Shown one piece after another: positions 1 to 6,654 of a stretch of DNA of 31,252 nucleotides; the stretch's first letter is position 1, and every line of letters starts with the position of its first letter. The stretch is taken from IMG/VR virus record IMGVR_UViG_3300047202_000303, positions 1 through 31,252 of that record. One strand, given 5' to 3'. Origin of the DNA: a virus. A program made the translations under genes and the position numbers. The notes under the pieces are model-generated. The model made no database searches. It had not been told where the DNA came from and saw only the letters and a list, made by a program, of their open reading frames with translations.

Positions 1-1197
1 ATGGTGTTTCTTGTTTTTGGGTGTTTGATTGTGGATTGGCGGCGGCGTTATGAGTATGGTGTTTCGAGGGGCGAGGTTGACGCTTTTGTTTCTGGTAATG
101 TGTGTGTGAAGCAGTTTTTGGGTAAGTATGCTGAGTCAACCCAGCATAATTTCAGCCGCTACCTCTGCATGTTTTTCAAGTGGATGCAGTTGCGGAAGGG
201 TTTGGTGTTGAAGCCCAGCGAATTCTTGCAGACTTTATGTGAGAAACGGTTGAGCAAGGTTGTTGAGGACCGGGGTTGGGGTAAGACCCTTGTCCTTGAC
301 TTCACCCGGGATAACCCTGATATGAAAGGCAAGTCATACAGCCTCTTGTATGGCGCCATGCTCAAGAGCGTGAATTTGTTCTGCAAGGCTAATGAAGTTG
401 AGTTGACTAGCACGCGCGGGTTTTATGGTGTGAAGAAACATCGCAAGTACCGGCCGGATCCTTACACTGTGGCGTTGGCCAAGAAAGTTTTAGGCGTATC
501 GAGTCAGCGGGACCGGGCGATTTGCATGGTAGGATTGCAGGCCGGGCAGAGCGTGGACCAAGTCCTGGACGACATTAATGATCAGTACGATTACATAATA
601 CGAATGATCAGTCAGGGCAGAAAGAGGATCCGGATTAATTTCGCCCAACGCAAGGAGAACGACTTTCGATACTATAGTTTCTTTTCGATCGACGCGATAA
701 CGGAGATTCAGAAGTGGCTGCCCCTCCGAAAGAAATGGCTTGACGGCAAAAAGAGCCCCTACCTGTTTATCAAGTGGGATGGAACGAAGTTGACACCTGA
801 AGCCTGGAGATCTCCCTTCAGAGAACGATTGCAACGTCACGGCGTTTACTCAGGACCTTACACTGTAGTTTTTCACATGTTCCGGAAGATCTTTGAGTCA
901 GAAGCATCGCCTCCGGACAGAGGAATCAGCAAAGATTACGTGCGGTTTATGATGGGTCACTCGGTTGATAAGGAAGAACTTGATCAACTGGATATTCCCG
1001 GGGGCACGTATGATCAGGCGCCGTTTACCCATGCGGACGCGGTTGAAAGGGAATACGCGAAGCTGGAGCCCTACATTAACATTTACACTGGAAGGCCGCC
1101 TGGTCAAACGGAGGGGGAAATCAGTGAAGACGACATGGAAACGTTGAAGGACTTGCTTCAGAAATACAAAGAAGGAAAAGTCAAGATTGAGTCCTAA
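1..1197 (+). CDS. Archaeal-type tyrosine recombinase (integrase)
   Basis: This 398-residue protein should catalyse site-specific integration and excision of the viral genome. An N-terminal helical core-binding region spans about residues 33-135 and the catalytic domain about 150-365. Visible catalytic elements are H292-x-x-R295 (HMFR), H320 in MGHS, and the likely nucleophile Y337 in GGTYD, 17 residues after H320 as in the family. The tail EYAKLEPYINIY is typical of archaeal phage-integrase-like proteins. The position of the first catalytic arginine (usually G-L-R) reads A181-G-Q-S184, so that arginine is missing or displaced. The window starts on this ATG, so a longer N-terminus cannot be excluded; GTG at 31 is an alternative start. 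The gene ends tail-to-tail with the next minus-strand gene, overlapping it by 4 nt. Confidence 0.9.
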   Translation: MVFLVFGCLIVDWRRRYEYGVSRGEVDAFVSGNVCVKQFLGKYAESTQHNFSRYLCMFFKWMQLRKGLVLKPSEFLQTLCEKRLSKVVEDRGWGKTLVLDFTRDNPDMKGKSYSLLYGAMLKSVNLFCKANEVELTSTRGFYGVKKHRKYRPDPYTVALAKKVLGVSSQRDRAICMVGLQAGQSVDQVLDDINDQYDYIIRMISQGRKRIRINFAQRKENDFRYYSFFSIDAITEIQKWLPLRKKWLDGKKSPYLFIKWDGTKLTPEAWRSPFRERLQRHGVYSGPYTVVFHMFRKIFESEASPPDRGISKDYVRFMMGHSVDKEELDQLDIPGGTYDQAPFTHADAVEREYAKLEPYINIYTGRPPGQTEGEISEDDMETLKDLLQKYKEGKVKIES

Positions 1198-1550
1198 TGT
1201 GGAATATGATTGTAGATTGCGACTTGAGCGTCTTCCACGTCGTCAAACTTGAAGACTAGGTCTTGCGATGTGGCTCCGTTTTGGACTGTTAGAACTGTCA
1301 GGGTTTGCTCTTTTTTCCATAGGGCCCCAACAACGCCTAGAAGTATGACGCGGCCAGCACTCATCTTGTCTCTAGTCGTGTTTTCAATCTTTTTGATGTT
1401 ATTATACGGTATGTTCATTTTCAATTCGGGAATTTCCAGGGAGGCATCAGATAGTTTGATTTTCACGTCTCGCTTTTTCGGATAGGCAGGATGTCCTCCT
1501 AAATATTGTCCTCTGAATTCGGTTTTCTCTTTTTTTCCAAACAATGGCAC
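1194..1550 (-). CDS. PH-like small protein, unknown role
   Basis: A 118-residue protein. I chose the GTG at 1550 because GGAGGTGA sits about 7 nt upstream; an ATG at 1583 would add 11 residues and overlap the upstream gene. The pattern G-x-Y-L-G-G-H-P-x-Y-P near the start, a central I-P-Y-x-x-I-K-K-I-E, and a hydrophobic stretch around RVILLGVVGALW before K-K-x-x-x-L-T-V-L is what I know from bacterial and archaeal PH-like domain proteins, often linked to SHOCT domains. The hydrophobic stretch is short, so this is probably a soluble beta-barrel. It lies 14 nt downstream of the RHH repressor gene on the same strand and is probably co-transcribed with it, suggesting expression in the lysogenic state. 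Function is unknown. Confidence 0.75.
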   Translation of the reverse strand: MPLFGKKEKTEFRGQYLGGHPAYPKKRDVKIKLSDASLEIPELKMNIPYNNIKKIENTTRDKMSAGRVILLGVVGALWKKEQTLTVLTVQNGATSQDLVFKFDDVEDAQVAIYNHIPH

Positions 1551-1564
1551 ACTTTCACCTCCTT

Positions 1565-1951
1565 CTAGACGTCGAGTTTCCAACCCTCTTTTCTTCTCTT
1601 ACGAATTGTTTCCTTGACCTCAGGGAGTGTCATTGCATAGTCAATATGCTCGCAAGAGTCCGTCTGGTCGAGTTCGCACCAGAAGCCTTTTGGCTTGATG
1701 TAAACGTCTGCTACTCGGTGCAGTTTTCTATCATGTATTTTGACGCCGTTCTCATCATGATTGATCTGTTCAAAACGTGGTAGAATCTCAGGTGCGGTCA
1801 GGTTTTTCTGTTTGTAATCAGCGAGTAGGCGACGTAGTGCCTCTTTTGTGATTTCCCCTCTGCTGCGAAATCCATGGGTGCCAATGAGTTCATCCATTTC
1901 TGCAACCAATTCTTTCGGGACCTTTATTGTTACATGCGTTTCTTCTGGCAT
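1565..1951 (-). CDS. RHH (CopG/NikR-like) transcriptional regulator with C-terminal domain
   Basis: A 128-residue protein. Residues 5-47 form a ribbon-helix-helix domain: beta strand HVTIKVP, helix 1 KELVAEMDELIG, turn HGFRSRGE, helix 2 ITKEALRRLLADY. RHH proteins dimerise and bind operator DNA through the beta strand. The C-terminal part (about 50-128) contains W-C-E-L-D-Q-T-D-S-C-E-H-I-D-Y-A-M, a Cys/His-containing segment that may sense a metal or ligand; this is inference. It is transcribed divergently from a paralogous RHH gene at 2075, and the spacer holds three 16-bp direct repeats. By position it is the best candidate for the lysogeny repressor. The RBS upstream of ATG 1951 is weak (AGAG), compatible with a short or absent leader. 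Confidence 0.85.
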   Translation of the reverse strand: MPEETHVTIKVPKELVAEMDELIGTHGFRSRGEITKEALRRLLADYKQKNLTAPEILPRFEQINHDENGVKIHDRKLHRVADVYIKPKGFWCELDQTDSCEHIDYAMTLPEVKETIRKRRKEGWKLDV

Positions 1952-1974
1952 TTTTGCTCTATTTCTGTATAAGA

Positions 1975-2083
1975 GTAATGTATGACTAATAAGCGTTTTC
2001 CGTAATGTATGCGTAATCCATTACGCAAATCTTAAATAGTCAAAACATAGGAAAGGGGAATAGGTGTGTAATGGATGGGTAAT
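1975..2083. promoter_or_regulatory. Divergent RHH switch region: three 16-bp direct repeats
   Basis: The repeats GTAATGTATGACTAAT (1975-1990), GTAATGTATGCGTAAT (2002-2017) and GTAATGGATGGGTAAT (2068-2083) fit the consensus GTAATGKATGNNTAAT. The middle copy runs into a dyad, GCGTAAT-CC-ATTACGC (2011-2026). The first two are 27 bp apart and lie just upstream of the minus-strand RHH start at 1951; the third covers the start codon of the plus-strand RHH gene at 2075. Repeated half-sites in a divergent promoter are what RHH dimers typically bind. Operator function is inferred. Confidence 0.65.
2031..2038 (+). promoter_or_regulatory. TATA-like box for the early operon
   Basis: CTTAAATA resembles the archaeal TATA box and is preceded by CGCAAAT, which could serve as a BRE. 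It would place a transcription start near 2060-2065, just upstream of the GGAAAGGGG stretch and the RHH start at 2075. No other strong box is visible upstream of the long + strand operon, so this is the likely early promoter, sitting between operator copies 2 and 3. Confidence 0.45.
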
Positions 2084-2245
2084 GAATACACGACGTTGAA
2101 ACTTCCAACCGAATTGGTTGATGAAGTTGACCAACTTGTCGGAAAGCACGGCTTCACAAGCCGGGCTGAAGTTGCTAAGGAGGCAATTCGAAAGCTTCTG
2201 CAGCAATACAAGGAGGATCAGGTTGTTGAGAGAAAAACAAAGTAG
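2075..2245 (+). CDS. Small RHH (CopG-like) regulator
   Basis: A 56-residue protein: strand YTTLKLP, helix ELVDEVDQLVGKHG, turn FTSRAE, helix VAKEAIRKLLQQYKE, then a basic tail. It clearly parallels the regulator encoded divergently at 1565-1951 (shared pattern G-x-H-G-F-x-S-R-x-E-x-x-K-E-A-x-R-x-L-L) but lacks the C-terminal domain. I read the start as ATG 2075; the ATG at 2071 stops after three codons and the ATG at 2081 after five. Operator copy 3 spans the start codon, so binding there would block its own expression. A pair of divergent paralogous DNA-binding proteins suggests a cI/cro-like switch built from RHH proteins; this is inference. Confidence 0.85.
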   Translation: MGNEYTTLKLPTELVDEVDQLVGKHGFTSRAEVAKEAIRKLLQQYKEDQVVERKTK

Positions 2246-2312
2246 ACTCATTCATGAGTTGGCCATTGAAACCCGCAAATTATTGAAGAAATCCAAGAAT
2301 AAGGAGGCATAG
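2223..2312 (+). CDS. Possible 29-residue basic peptide
   Basis: This TTG-initiated reading frame has a good Shine-Dalgarno (AGGAGG ending at 2216, 6 nt spacing) inside the end of the RHH gene. It yields a Lys/Arg/Glu-rich helical peptide ending KKSKNKEA. It overlaps the RHH gene by 23 nt, and its own end contains the AAGGAGG that serves the following gene. No family is recognised. It could simply be a translational relay between genes. Confidence 0.35.
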   Translation: MLREKQSRLIHELAIETRKLLKKSKNKEA

Positions 2313-2315
2313 TTT

Positions 2316-2453
2316 TTGGCTCAACAAGTGGATTGGCACGGCAAGATGACAGCCAAAAGCGCTTGGAAACTTGGTTACATAAGCCGCGAACAGTTTCTGG
2401 AAATCAGGAAAGCGTTCAAAGCAAAACATCACAACGGAGGAGAGTTGCAATGA
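2316..2453 (+). CDS. Small hypothetical protein (45 residues)
   Basis: The TTG start at 2316 has AAGGAGG 8 nt upstream. The peptide is helical and well formed, with W-H-G-K-M-T-A-K-S-A-W-K-L-G-Y-I-S-R-E-Q-F-L-E-I-R; the segment resembling W-x-x-G-x-I-S-R-x-x-F could be a small helix-turn-helix or zinc-less DNA-binding peptide, but I cannot assign it. The stop overlaps the next start (ATGA at 2450), showing translational coupling. Confidence 0.55.
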   Translation: MAQQVDWHGKMTAKSAWKLGYISREQFLEIRKAFKAKHHNGGELQ

Positions 2454-2683
2454 TTGAGGTTGATATGCAAGTCAAAGCCCACGCCAGCGGCGAAACTGAT
2501 GAGAAAGACGCGTGGTTCAGCGTCACCCTGGTAGGTTCAAGTCCCGCTCTCCTCGAAGTATCCAACTTTAAATTGACGTTGAAAAGCGAGAAAGAATCGC
2601 TGTTCACGTCGTATCCAATCGGGAAAATGGTGTCTTTGAAGCTTCATGATCCACAGCGAAAGCTAACGGAGGGCTCCAAATGA
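2450..2683 (+). CDS. Hypothetical beta-rich protein (77 residues)
   Basis: ATG 2450 is preceded by GGAGG at 2436-2440 and overlaps the preceding stop. Alternating hydrophobic and polar residues (VDMQVKAHA, WFSVTLVG, NFKLTLKS, MVSLKLHDP) suggest a small beta sheet. The gene is coupled to ParB by an ATGA overlap, so a role with ParB is possible. No family is recognised. Confidence 0.65.
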   Translation: MIEVDMQVKAHASGETDEKDAWFSVTLVGSSPALLEVSNFKLTLKSEKESLFTSYPIGKMVSLKLHDPQRKLTEGSK

Positions 2684-3972
2684 GTCTCAAACTTCCGATT
2701 GATTTTGCCAAGAAAATCGCTGACACCCTCACCCTCAAAACCGAGGCGGTCGAAGAACTCTTTGACATTGAAGAGCGCAAAGACGGCTTTTTCTATGCTG
2801 TCTTAAAGCCGAAACAGTTCCTAGATAAATTTCAGTTCAGGGCCATGTGCAAACTCGTGAAGGACTTGGGCGGCCAGGACTATTTACAGGGTGCAAAGGC
2901 CTGGGCGGTCCCTGGACCTTACGCGAAGAAGGGCGGCGTAACACCTCAGGACACTTCAAAATCAGAAGTAGATAAGACCATGAGTTACTCTCTTGAAGTA
3001 CCTATAACTGCTCTGACGCACATGTCCTTTCGAAGTCGATCAAACATCGATGGTCCTGAATTTGAGGATCTCGTGGAAAGCGTGAAACAATGTGGTATCT
3101 TGGAACCTCTGATCGTTCGCCACATGAAAAACAGTCTGTATGAAATTATTGCTGGAGAAAGAAGATTTGCGGCAGCTCAACGTGTGGGTCTCGCAAACAT
3201 TCCTGTCGTCATCAAAGCCTTTTCAGATCAGCAAGCATATGAAATTCAATTAATCGAAAATGTCCAACGCAAGGACCTTTCTGACATGGAAAAAGCACGA
3301 ATGCTCGACTATGTCATCAAGACCTTCAAACTCACACAAGAGCAACTCGCAAGTAAAATAGGCAAAACGCAGGGATGGATCTCTCAGCATCTATCAATGC
3401 TTCAGGTTCCCGAAAGTATTACACGTGTAATAAAGCACGGGGAACTTACGGAAGGTCAGGCGCGTGAAATCCTAGCAGCACCCGAGGACAAGCGTGACCA
3501 GATTATAGATCGTATCAACAAAACTGGCGAGGTCCCTTCTGGGCGTGAAATTCACAGTATCGTTCATCCTGAAGAAGCAAAGCCTGGTGTTCCCCCTCCG
3601 ATCGGAACTGTGAAACCTCAAGATATGACAGTTGGCAAAGCAAAAGAACTCCTCGACACGCCCGCCGGGAAAGAAGTGTTGGAAATCGCTGTCAAAGAAA
3701 GACTTGCAGAGGGCCCTAGCCGAGGGACAAGTGAAAGTGAAGATGAAGAGCCCTTGTATGCAGACAGCATCAAGTGGAAACCTGACAGTCCCGAATCCAT
3801 TCCGAAGGCGCGTGAACCCGGCAAGGAATCTATTCCGAGGCTTGAGGACCCGGCAAGAGGCCATCCCATCAACATAGGCGATTTTACTTGCGACCAATGC
3901 CACAAAACATTCATGATTCGACATTTGCCCTCTGGAAAACACAGTCTCGTACCCGTGAGGGAAGAACAATGA
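2680..3972 (+). CDS. parB: ParB/RepB/Spo0J-like partition protein
   Basis: A 430-residue protein. A family-specific N-terminal extension (1-95) precedes the ParB/Srx-like CTP-binding fold (about 105-200), with the box II motif G159-E-R-R162 and E193-N-V-Q-R197. A helix-turn-helix follows (about 218-241, LTQEQLASKIGKTQGWISQH). In the family these bind CTP and the centromere parS to form a sliding clamp. After about residue 300 the sequence becomes acidic/proline-rich and unstructured, and ends with a short C404-x-x-C407 element (CDQCHKTFMIRH) that could be half a zinc knuckle. No ParA/Walker ATPase gene is seen beside it; the nearest ATPase is the HerA-like protein at 6651. It may act in episome maintenance, genome organisation or regulation. 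The start overlaps the preceding stop (ATGA). Confidence 0.88.
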   Translation: MSLKLPIDFAKKIADTLTLKTEAVEELFDIEERKDGFFYAVLKPKQFLDKFQFRAMCKLVKDLGGQDYLQGAKAWAVPGPYAKKGGVTPQDTSKSEVDKTMSYSLEVPITALTHMSFRSRSNIDGPEFEDLVESVKQCGILEPLIVRHMKNSLYEIIAGERRFAAAQRVGLANIPVVIKAFSDQQAYEIQLIENVQRKDLSDMEKARMLDYVIKTFKLTQEQLASKIGKTQGWISQHLSMLQVPESITRVIKHGELTEGQAREILAAPEDKRDQIIDRINKTGEVPSGREIHSIVHPEEAKPGVPPPIGTVKPQDMTVGKAKELLDTPAGKEVLEIAVKERLAEGPSRGTSESEDEEPLYADSIKWKPDSPESIPKAREPGKESIPRLEDPARGHPINIGDFTCDQCHKTFMIRHLPSGKHSLVPVREEQ

Positions 3973-4196
3973 GCGACCTTCTGGAATGGTTAGCGACACA
4001 GCATCATGAACAGTGGGCTCGATGGTCCAAAGACATCGTCCATGACGAGCCTATAAGCGAAGAGCGCCTCGCCAGATGGGAGAAACTATGGTGTCCTTAT
4101 AATGAACTTTCTGAAGCTGACAAAGAACTCGATCGCAAATGGGCACGCCAAGAAATTGAGACAGTCATCACTTACCTGAAAGAGGCCTTGAAATGA
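3969..4196 (+). CDS. Conserved viral small protein, RyR-domain-like
   Basis: A 75-residue protein that begins at the ATGA overlap with parB. It is rich in Trp (WLATQHHEQWARWSK, RWEKLW) and has the pattern P-Y-x-E-L-x-x-x-D-K-E-L-D-R-x-W-A, which recalls short phage proteins sharing the ryanodine-receptor (RyR) repeat signature. Such proteins are common in phage early operons with unknown function. It is coupled to the next gene by another ATGA overlap. Confidence 0.7.
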   Translation: MSDLLEWLATQHHEQWARWSKDIVHDEPISEERLARWEKLWCPYNELSEADKELDRKWARQEIETVITYLKEALK

Positions 4197-4513
4197 GCAA
4201 CCGCCACATTTACCGCGAGATTCCACCGGCTAAACGAAGCTGCAGTTACTATCGCTGTCAAGACCCTATTCTCCGCAACATCTTCACAACCAAAGACGGA
4301 AGACTATGGCATTATGGCTGTTGGCAATCAGCAAGAGACGAACAGTACCAATGTCTCGAATGTTGGGGTCGTTTCGACGCGACGGAAGCCGCTTTCATCG
4401 AAGGCGACGGGTGCCGCAGCGACGATTTTAGGCAGGTTCAGAGGGTGATTTGTCCTCATTGTGGATCTGTCAACGTGAAGGGATTGAGTCAAGCAGGTGT
4501 AATAGAAACATGA
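4193..4513 (+). CDS. Small multi-cysteine zinc-binding protein
   Basis: A 106-residue protein with paired metal ligands: C17/C22, H40 with C43, C54-x-x-C57 and C87-x-x-C90 (CPHCG), with an extra C74. The pattern suggests two or three zinc ribbons or knuckles. Zinc-ribbon proteins of this size usually bind nucleic acid or proteins; the partner is unknown. ATG overlaps the previous stop, and its stop overlaps the next ATG. Confidence 0.7.
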   Translation: MSNRHIYREIPPAKRSCSYYRCQDPILRNIFTTKDGRLWHYGCWQSARDEQYQCLECWGRFDATEAAFIEGDGCRSDDFRQVQRVICPHCGSVNVKGLSQAGVIET

Positions 4514-5523
4514 TTTCGATTGAAGAGTTGAAGCAACGTTACCCAAACATCCTAGACATTAAACCGCACGGTTGGTGCATTGTGATTCCAGGCGACAAGT
4601 TTGATCCTGACTGGGAATTTCAACTTGAAGATCAAGGCTACAAAGTGCATCTAGTCGAATTGGATCGTAAGGCTGTTGCTCTTGTTTCACTCATAAAGAA
4701 GGTTGGTGAGGGCTCTGAAAAAGTCGTGTATACGCCTCCTCCGAAATCGATAGTTGAAGAGATAGGTCCAGGACCTCACGCTATTGAGAAGCAACCTGCT
4801 CATCGAGGCAGAGGCGGCAAAATAATTCGGTGGACGCAAGAGGAAAACGAACGCCTCTTACACGAGTGGCCCAGGGCACGCGGAATAGTCGAGGCGAAAG
4901 CGGCAAGTCTCGTGTCTATGTTTCCAGGTAGATCAGCGAAAGGGATCAACCTTCGTTACCACAAAATTATACGATCAGCCGAAACTCCACGAGAACCGAG
5001 GCGGAGAGGCACTGGAAAAGACTGGTCTGACGATGACATTGAAAAACTTGTCAGTCTCTGGAATGGGCCAATGACTAAAAGCGAGATTGAAAAGGCGTTT
5101 CCAAGTCGTACACCAAAAAGCGTCAGAATGGTTCTTACTCGACTTAGGAAAGCAGGCAAAATCCAAAAGAGGCACTCAGGACCCAGAGGCAAGACACCAC
5201 AGCAACCCCTCAAAGAACTCCACATATCAAGCAAACCTGAAAAAGTGTTCATGACATCAGAGGAAGAGAGAGAAAAAGTAGAGTCTGCACCTTCTGATTT
5301 GAAGAGACTCACCTTAGTCCTTGACAGCCTAGTCACGGTTGTTGATAAGCTTGGTTGTCAAGCAATCATGCAAGCCCTCGAAATTAAAGAGTTGAAAAAG
5401 CAGGATTTCAAGATTCCCTTCGTTATCTGGGATGCTTACGCTGACGCGCTACTCGAGGCAGAGAAAGAAAACAGAGACCGATTCAGAGACAAAGTTCACA
5501 AACTCTTGGAGGTTTATTCTTGA
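4510..5523 (+). CDS. Tandem SANT/Myb-like DNA-binding protein
   Basis: A 337-residue protein whose start at ATG 4510 overlaps the preceding stop. The first 90 residues form a small alpha/beta domain (PNILDIKPHGWCIVIPG). Two Myb/SANT-like helical units follow: one begins near W108 (RWTQEENERLLHEW) and one near W172 (DWSDDDIEKLVSLWN), each ending with a basic recognition-type helix (AKGINLRYHKI and PKSVRMVLTRLRKAGKI). A basic linker (PRGKTPQQPLKEL) leads to a helical C-terminal region. Such repeats normally bind DNA. In this operon, between a zinc protein and a DNA methyltransferase, it could be a replication initiator or regulator, but the exact role is open. Confidence 0.7.
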   Translation: MISIEELKQRYPNILDIKPHGWCIVIPGDKFDPDWEFQLEDQGYKVHLVELDRKAVALVSLIKKVGEGSEKVVYTPPPKSIVEEIGPGPHAIEKQPAHRGRGGKIIRWTQEENERLLHEWPRARGIVEAKAASLVSMFPGRSAKGINLRYHKIIRSAETPREPRRRGTGKDWSDDDIEKLVSLWNGPMTKSEIEKAFPSRTPKSVRMVLTRLRKAGKIQKRHSGPRGKTPQQPLKELHISSKPEKVFMTSEEEREKVESAPSDLKRLTLVLDSLVTVVDKLGCQAIMQALEIKELKKQDFKIPFVIWDAYADALLEAEKENRDRFRDKVHKLLEVYS

Positions 5524-6149
5524 AGTTGCTGGACCTTTGTTGTGGACTAGGCGGATGGAGCATAGGGTTCTACAGGGCAGGGTTTGACTGTACTGGAATC
5601 GACATTCTTGACATTGGATATCCATATAAACTTGTGAAGATGGACCTGAAAGATTACCATCATAGTGAACCTTTTGACGTTGTTACTGCATCTCCTCCAT
5701 GCACCGAATTTAGCACGTTAACTCGTCTTGCAGTCAGCAGAGGCCAACGTAAACCTGCAGATCCTGCCAAAGGCTTGGAACTTGTCAAGGAAAGCATAAG
5801 GATAATTCGAGAAGTGAACCCGAAGTTTTGGGTATTGGAAAATGTCCAAGGTTCACGGCAGTATATTGAACCCTTGCTGGGGTTGCCTGCGATAATCATC
5901 AAGCCATGGTACTTATGGGGAAAACTGCCGCCATTTCTCTTTCCACAATCAAACTTTCCGTCAAAAACAGATTTCCCCGTAGGCTCAGTTCGTGCAAAAG
6001 CACATGACGTCTTAAACTCAGTCTTCGCGTTCAACATTCTGCGGTCGTTTTTCAGGGCGAAGATTCCTCTTCCCCTCTCAATCCCGATCGCGCAGGCATG
6101 TGCAAAAGCATTAACAAACGGGACCATTTTCTTGGAGGCTTCTGAGTAA
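5520..6149 (+). CDS. C5-cytosine DNA methyltransferase (short viral form)
   Basis: A 209-residue protein started by TTG 5520, with GGAGG at 5508-5512 and its start overlapping the previous TGA. Motif I is LDLCCGLGGWSIGFYRAGF (SAM binding), motif IV is S-P-P-C61-T-E-F with the catalytic cysteine, and motif VI is E107-N-V. A K-P-W-Y-L-W-G element follows, as in phage-borne cytosine methyltransferases. It is shorter than typical restriction-type enzymes (over 300 residues), with a reduced target-recognition region. No restriction endonuclease neighbour is evident, so it probably protects viral DNA from host restriction or marks it for regulation. Confidence 0.88.
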   Translation: MKLLDLCCGLGGWSIGFYRAGFDCTGIDILDIGYPYKLVKMDLKDYHHSEPFDVVTASPPCTEFSTLTRLAVSRGQRKPADPAKGLELVKESIRIIREVNPKFWVLENVQGSRQYIEPLLGLPAIIIKPWYLWGKLPPFLFPQSNFPSKTDFPVGSVRAKAHDVLNSVFAFNILRSFFRAKIPLPLSIPIAQACAKALTNGTIFLEASE

Positions 6150-6331
6150 TGGGGAGAGCCCGAAAGATTAGCCGCCTCAACTGGCCTGATCCTTGCCAAC
6201 AGTATCCTGGAACCGATCAACCATGCGGTTACTTGTGGTGTCCAGAACGTGATGAGCCTGCTTCAAAAGTGGAAAGTTGCATTCCCAAGTTAAGATGGTT
6301 CAAAGACCACAGTCTGAAGGGATATGAATGA
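6149..6331 (+). CDS. Small Cys-containing hypothetical protein (60 residues)
   Basis: ATG 6149 overlaps the methyltransferase stop by one base and has GGAGG at 6134-6138. Cysteines occur in PDPCQQYP, QPCGYLWCPE and ESCIPK, a spacing that may bind one zinc ion. The CGYLWCP segment is the most motif-like part. No family is recognised. The next gene starts in its stop codon. Confidence 0.55.
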   Translation: MGRARKISRLNWPDPCQQYPGTDQPCGYLWCPERDEPASKVESCIPKLRWFKDHSLKGYE

Positions 6332-6654
6332 GAATCTGTCCCAAGTGCGGCCATGAAGACTCTATCTACTGGCACAGTTACCGCTGGATCACTGACATAG
6401 ACATGATGCGATTCGAAGACTTTCAAAAAGAATATCCTCAGTGGTCTCAGCTCGAGGCTGGCCAAATTGTTCAGGACAAATATTGCTTCTATCGCCGTAG
6501 CAGCAAACGCAACGGCGGCACCTTCATTCTACGCTGGCCAAAAATGCTAGGCAGAAACTATTACCTCTCACGATATTTCGAACGTTTCAAAGCCAAGCGC
6601 ACGCATGGCGTTTTGCCTGGACAGAAACGACTCGAGCTGGAGGTTTCAGTTTGA
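6328..6654 (+). CDS. Zinc-ribbon-like hypothetical protein
   Basis: A 108-residue protein. It opens with MRICPKCGHED, a half zinc ribbon; further potential ligands (H16, C53) are less regular. The rest is aromatic and basic (YYLSRYFERFKAKR), consistent with nucleic-acid binding. ATGA couples it to the previous gene, and its stop overlaps the TTG of the HerA-like ATPase gene, so it may be a partner of that ATPase. Confidence 0.6.
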   Translation: MRICPKCGHEDSIYWHSYRWITDIDMMRFEDFQKEYPQWSQLEAGQIVQDKYCFYRRSSKRNGGTFILRWPKMLGRNYYLSRYFERFKAKRTHGVLPGQKRLELEVSV

